Shown: piece after piece, positions 22,516 to 26,093 of the stretch
How the letters are laid out: every line of letters starts with the position of its first letter
Position numbering within the stretch: the stretch's first letter is position 1
From: JBBQXY01 sp051004815
Lineage (GTDB): Bacteria > Chloroflexota > Ktedonobacteria > Ktedonobacterales > Ktedonobacteraceae
Assembly (NCBI GenBank): GCA_051004815.1
Contig: JBPCJY010000239.1
Location: 1 to 26,093 of the forward strand
Length of the DNA: 26,093 nt
Reading direction: 5' to 3'
Translations under genes and position numbers: made by a program
Notes under the pieces: generated by a model
What the model saw: the letters and a program-made list of their open reading frames with translations, nothing else
Told to the model about the DNA's origin: nothing
The model's database searches: none

Positions 22516-22570
22516 AGCATAGCGTATTCCTGTGAACCTCCCCTGTGAAAAGCCTGAGACGATGCTGAGA
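22516..22570 (-). promoter_or_regulatory. Four-repeat regulated promoter, copy D (terC)
   Basis: Minus-strand heptamers TCTCAGC (22570-22564), TCTCAGG (22559-22553), TCACAGG (22548-22542) and GTTCACA (22537-22531) lie at exact 11-bp pitch. TATGCT (22521-22516) follows after nine bases. The terC ATG lies 51 bases downstream of the hexamer. It occupies nearly all of the short gap between the kinase gene and terC. Confidence 0.7.
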
Positions 22571-22587
22571 ACATCGCTCTCACAACG

Positions 22588-24825
22588 CTATGGTTTTTCA
22601 TCCGTGCTATCTTGCTCGGCAAGAGGCAACGTAAACCAGAACGTCGCGCCTTCCTTTGGCTGACTCTGTATTCCCACCTGTCCACCATGCTTCTCGATAA
22701 GCGTTCGACAGACATAGAGTCCCACTCCCAGCCCAACATTCGAGGTCCCAGACCCGCTTTGCACCTCAATGCCCGGTACACGGTAGAAGCGTTCCCAGAC
22801 GCGCTCTTGTTCTTTCAGGGACAATCCTGGCCCCAGGTCTTGCACCGAGACCTTTGCCATTGTCCCCTCCACGGAAAGGCAAACGTCTACAGGTCGATCA
22901 GAGGGAGAGTATTTGAGTGCATTGGTCAGCAAGTTCGTCACCACTTGTACAAGACGGTCTGCATCAGCACAAACAACTACTTCTTTCTGGGCGGGTAGCT
23001 GGATATGAAGCGTTCGATCAGGGGCCATTTGCCGCTGATCCTCGACCGCTTCCTGCACAATACTTACGAGGTCGCAAGGGGCGAGAAGGAGTCTCAGTGT
23101 CTGTGCCTGAACCCGTGAGGCATCTAAGAGGTCGTTCACTAAACGATCCTGGACGACAATCTGGTTTCTTGCACGTTCCATGAGTGCTTGCACAGGGGCA
23201 AAGCGTCTCATCTCATCCGGCAACAGGGCTTCTGTGGCAACGAGCCGTTTCACTTTCCGTTCCGCTAACTGAAGGCTCCCTCTCATGACGGTTAAGGGTG
23301 TCTTCAACTCATGGCAGATGATGCCTAGAAACTCTTCCATCCGACGGTTGGTTTCACGCAATGCACGTTCGTTGGCCTGTGCCTCCGCGTGTTCTCGCTG
23401 AAGTTGCGCTCGTGCGAGAATGAGAGCGGTCAGCCGTGCAATAGTTTGTAGTAAGGTGATTTCATGAGAGCGATAGGTGTGTTCGCGACTTCCATCATCG
23501 ATACACAGGAGTCCTACCAGGCGGTTCCCTACACGAATAGGAGCAACAAGTACCGTCCCTACATAATAAGGAAGGGCATGGGTGTGCAACGGCAAGGTCA
23601 TGCCATCCAGAATGATTACTTCATCGTTCTTGAGGTGGGCAAGCAGTTCCTCGCTCCCTATATAGCTCTCCAGGTGGGAAGAAGTCGTAAGCCGTTCACG
23701 CCATTGTTGCTCCTGCTGCTGTGTGAAACCGACAGCGGCGACAGGACGCACGATGTCTTCTTCCAGTACTATTGAGAGCATAACTACATGCATGCTCTCA
23801 ACCACGCTGCGCGTCAGTTCTACCACTCGCTGCCCTACCTGTTCTGTTTCGCTCAGAGTAGGAGGAACAGTGCTATCTTCACCAGATTGCAGATGTTCTG
23901 GAAATTGCACAAGAATCTCTGCCATCGCCAGCAAGGCACGGAGTGCCTCGGATGTGCGCTGTTCGAGCCGACGACGCGCTGTCACATCGCGATAGATCAG
24001 CACGGCACGCTCAATTGTTCCTGTTTCACTCTTGATGGGGGCACCACTCATGTTGAGCACAACATCGCGCCCGTCTGGTGTTCGTACCAGAACATCAGCG
24101 GCGTTGTCTCCAGTGAACATTGACCCTTTGAGTATACGAGACAATGGTCGTTGCTTCTCTGGCAAGGTTTGTCCGTGCTCATCGTGGTACACGGCTTGCA
24201 GGAGCAGCTCTTGTTTCACCTGCTCCTCGTCTTTAGCAGGGAAGCTGTGTAGGCCAAAGAGTCGCCGGGTGGCGGCATTGAAGGAGAGAATCTGCCCTTG
24301 TGAGTTGTAGACGACCACGCTGTCGCTCATCGCCTCAAACGTTGCGGCAAGTTCGTTGGCGCGTAGTGCTGCTTCCCGCTCGGCCACCAGTGCTCTCACA
24401 CGCGCAACCTCGCGCTGATGAGCAAGGATCGCAATGATGATGCCAGCACCCGCAAAGGTGAAGAGCTGCAAGATGCCGCTCCAGCCATAGCCACCGAGGA
24501 CTCCGAAAGGAGGGACATAGAAGTAGTCAAGGACGAGGAGACTCAACAATGCCGTAAAGAGTGCTGGTAGTGTTCCCCAAAGGAACGCCACAATTACGCT
24601 TGCAAACAGGAGCAACACGCCAGGGAATGAGAAGGGGAACAGTAACTGCGTCTCCACGAGACCCACGCTCAGGCCAAGCCCTACCAGAAGTAGGCCGACA
24701 AGATAGCCCACAAGGGGATGAAGCCAGCGTTGGGGCTGGGCAACAGCATGAGTATGCTGCCCGTTGAGGTATTGTAGACGCGTGTGCAATATATGTTGCC
24801 AACTGTGGCGATGTTCAGAGAGCAT
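22588..24825 (-). CDS. DUF4118-PAS-GAF sensor histidine kinase
   Basis: A 745-residue kinase. Residues about 34-140 form the four-helix DUF4118 membrane module also found in KdpD. PAS domain at about 160-285 (FEAMSDSVVVYNSQGQIL onward), GAF-like domain at about 320-475 (VLVAPIRVGNRLVGLLCIDD), then the dimerisation domain with H505 in CHELKTPLTVMRG, and the ATPase domain with N635 (LLTNALKYSP), D663 (VQDLGPGL), ERFYR and GLGVGLYVCR. The KdpD N-terminal domain is absent, so it is not the potassium sensor. ATG 24825 is chosen because GGAGG lies about five bases upstream; an upstream TTG at 24855 would place that site inside the gene. No response regulator is adjacent, so it is an orphan. It lies 90 bp after the M50 protease gene. 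Confidence 0.93.
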   Translation of the reverse strand: MLSEHRHSWQHILHTRLQYLNGQHTHAVAQPQRWLHPLVGYLVGLLLVGLGLSVGLVETQLLFPFSFPGVLLLFASVIVAFLWGTLPALFTALLSLLVLDYFYVPPFGVLGGYGWSGILQLFTFAGAGIIIAILAHQREVARVRALVAEREAALRANELAATFEAMSDSVVVYNSQGQILSFNAATRRLFGLHSFPAKDEEQVKQELLLQAVYHDEHGQTLPEKQRPLSRILKGSMFTGDNAADVLVRTPDGRDVVLNMSGAPIKSETGTIERAVLIYRDVTARRRLEQRTSEALRALLAMAEILVQFPEHLQSGEDSTVPPTLSETEQVGQRVVELTRSVVESMHVVMLSIVLEEDIVRPVAAVGFTQQQEQQWRERLTTSSHLESYIGSEELLAHLKNDEVIILDGMTLPLHTHALPYYVGTVLVAPIRVGNRLVGLLCIDDGSREHTYRSHEITLLQTIARLTALILARAQLQREHAEAQANERALRETNRRMEEFLGIICHELKTPLTVMRGSLQLAERKVKRLVATEALLPDEMRRFAPVQALMERARNQIVVQDRLVNDLLDASRVQAQTLRLLLAPCDLVSIVQEAVEDQRQMAPDRTLHIQLPAQKEVVVCADADRLVQVVTNLLTNALKYSPSDRPVDVCLSVEGTMAKVSVQDLGPGLSLKEQERVWERFYRVPGIEVQSGSGTSNVGLGVGLYVCRTLIEKHGGQVGIQSQPKEGATFWFTLPLAEQDSTDEKP

Positions 24826-24915
24826 TTTTTCCTCCATCATATTTCGTTGCAGCAAACGACGTGTATTGCATGTAGCTTTCTACCTTTCTTTCTTATCTTC
24901 TCCTACGCTTTTGTG

Positions 24916-26076
24916 CTATTTGACAAGTACTTCCGCATCAAGGGGAGCAGAGTTTCTCTGTGTGAGTTGCTGCTGACGTACTTGCAGGTAGCGCACAATC
25001 GATTCTCGGCTTAATAATCCGACTAAACGCCCATCCTGTGTCACGGGGACTTGATTGATATCTCGTGAGACAATCTCACGCAGCACATCATGCAATGCCT
25101 GCTCAGGGGCGGCGACGTATATCTGCTCTACCAGACGCATCACATGGCCCACAGGAGTATATGACCAGCGCTCACGCTCTACTCGTCCAATGTCATTGAG
25201 TGTGATCAGACCAGACAAGTACTCTCCTTGTACAACTGGAGCAGCACGCATTCCTAACGGGAGGAAGTAGTCGTCTACCAGTTTCTGCAAAGAAATGTTC
25301 GCTGGAACTGTCTCAGGTTGCGGATTCATTACCTGACCAACGGTGACACCTCGTAAGGCCGACTGCATCATCACCTCCGCATTGGCAGTCTGTGCCGCAT
25401 TCAAAAGGAACCATCCAATGAAGGCGATCCAAAGCCCGTTAAAGAAGTTGCCCGTGAAGAAGGCAACAATGCCCAGGAGAATGAAGAGGTATCCACAACC
25501 TTGACCAACGGAAGAGGCGATGCGTGTTGCCTTCTGAAAATTCCCCGTTGCCTTCCAAATGATGGAGCGCAAGACTCGCCCCCCATCAAGCGGGAAGCCT
25601 GGAATGAGGTTGAAGATGCCTAATAACAGATTCGAGATGACAAGGTAGTCGAGAACAGCCTCTACAGGCTCAGTACTTGCTCGAAAAGGCAATGCCAGCA
25701 AGAAGGTGAAGCCTGCTAGCAAGAGACTGGCGAGAGGGCCTGCACTGGCGATCTGGAACTCGACACCAGGACGCTTCATCTCCTGATCGATTTCCGCCAT
25801 GCCGCCAAAGAGAAAGAGCGTAATGCTCTTCACATTCAATCTGTATGCTCGTGCAACCAAGGCGTGCGCCAATTCATGGAGAAGGACACACACGAACAAG
25901 AGGAACGTAGAGACAAACGCGGCGAGCCAGTAGGTGGTGGTAGACCAGCCAGCGAAAGACTGGGGGAACCAATCGCTTGCAAGAGACCAGGTCAATAAGA
26001 CAAAGATAATGAACCAACTGAGATGGGCATAGACATTGATGCCAATGAGTTTTCCAAGACGAAGTGAACCGGGCAT
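24916..26076 (-). CDS. Site-2-type M50 metalloprotease with two CBS domains
   Basis: A 386-residue membrane metalloprotease of the M50B/Rip3-like class, which cleaves substrates inside the membrane. The zinc motif HELAH gives H67, E68 and H71. The third ligand is D164 in the FNLIPGFPLDGG block. About six membrane segments make up residues 1-230. Two CBS domains follow at about 246-305 and 310-368, normally binding adenine nucleotides or other small ligands and gating activity. ATG 26076 is preferred over the ATG six bases upstream, because AAGGAG then lies seven bases away. It heads a minus-strand unit with the DUF4118 kinase; its promoter lies beyond the window. No anti-sigma factor or other obvious substrate gene is near. 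Confidence 0.92.
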   Translation of the reverse strand: MPGSLRLGKLIGINVYAHLSWFIIFVLLTWSLASDWFPQSFAGWSTTTYWLAAFVSTFLLFVCVLLHELAHALVARAYRLNVKSITLFLFGGMAEIDQEMKRPGVEFQIASAGPLASLLLAGFTFLLALPFRASTEPVEAVLDYLVISNLLLGIFNLIPGFPLDGGRVLRSIIWKATGNFQKATRIASSVGQGCGYLFILLGIVAFFTGNFFNGLWIAFIGWFLLNAAQTANAEVMMQSALRGVTVGQVMNPQPETVPANISLQKLVDDYFLPLGMRAAPVVQGEYLSGLITLNDIGRVERERWSYTPVGHVMRLVEQIYVAAPEQALHDVLREIVSRDINQVPVTQDGRLVGLLSRESIVRYLQVRQQQLTQRNSAPLDAEVLVK

Positions 26077-26093
26077 AATCATTCTCCTTGATG

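Noticed and set aside
22588..24825. Annotation as KdpD potassium sensor because of the DUF4118 module
   Set aside because: The KdpD N-terminal and USP domains are missing, PAS and GAF domains are present instead, and no kdp genes are nearby.

Overview
The window reads as chromosomal DNA of a Ktedonobacteria-type Chloroflexota (Ktedonobacter/Dictyobacter relatives). This rests on moderate GC, TTG/GTG starts, large secreted phosphoesterases, many stand-alone regulators, and a dispersed intergenic repeat at the left edge that I recognise from Chloroflexi. The taxonomic call is inference. No rRNA, tRNA, CRISPR array or intact mobile element was found.

Left block (1-4.0 kb, + strand): an aromatic amino acid cluster, trpB-trpA-aroH-aroF. 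It joins the last tryptophan steps to the first shikimate enzyme and a monofunctional chorismate mutase, and ends at a strong hairpin. trpB appears to be transcribed leaderless. Next (4.2-8.6 kb, +) come a DUF6194 protein and three successive esterases: a lipoprotein phospholipase C/acid phosphatase, an endonuclease/exonuclease/phosphatase-fold enzyme and a patatin. A shared hairpin separates them from the opposing genes queD and a Tat-type seven-bladed WD40 protein (8.6-10.5 kb, -). A CGNR-like regulator follows on the + strand.

Centre (11.3-18 kb): an OmpR-type response regulator and HAMP histidine kinase (- strand) lie divergent from an unknown 203-residue protein and an MFS exporter. Then come a four-helix membrane protein, a frameshifted and internally deleted urea transporter pseudogene, and a control region. 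Right block (18-26 kb): a large secreted alkaline-phosphatase-superfamily protein (+). Facing it on the - strand are a nitronate monooxygenase-type flavoprotein, a TerC membrane protein, a DUF4118-PAS-GAF histidine kinase and an M50/CBS site-2-type protease.

The most interesting signal is a repeated promoter architecture. Four sites (13741-13795, 13851-13905, 17918-17972, 22516-22570) each carry four 7-bp direct repeats (TCTCAGC-like, separated by exactly 4 bp), followed exactly 9 bp later by TATGCT or TATACT. They lie upstream of the response regulator/kinase operon, of the unknown 203-residue protein (with the MFS gene behind it), of terC, and of an unassigned short transcript antisense to the urea transporter remnant. 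The repeat spacing resembles the direct-repeat boxes of PhoP/OmpR-family regulators. The simplest reading is a self-regulated two-component regulon that includes TerC and a new effector protein.
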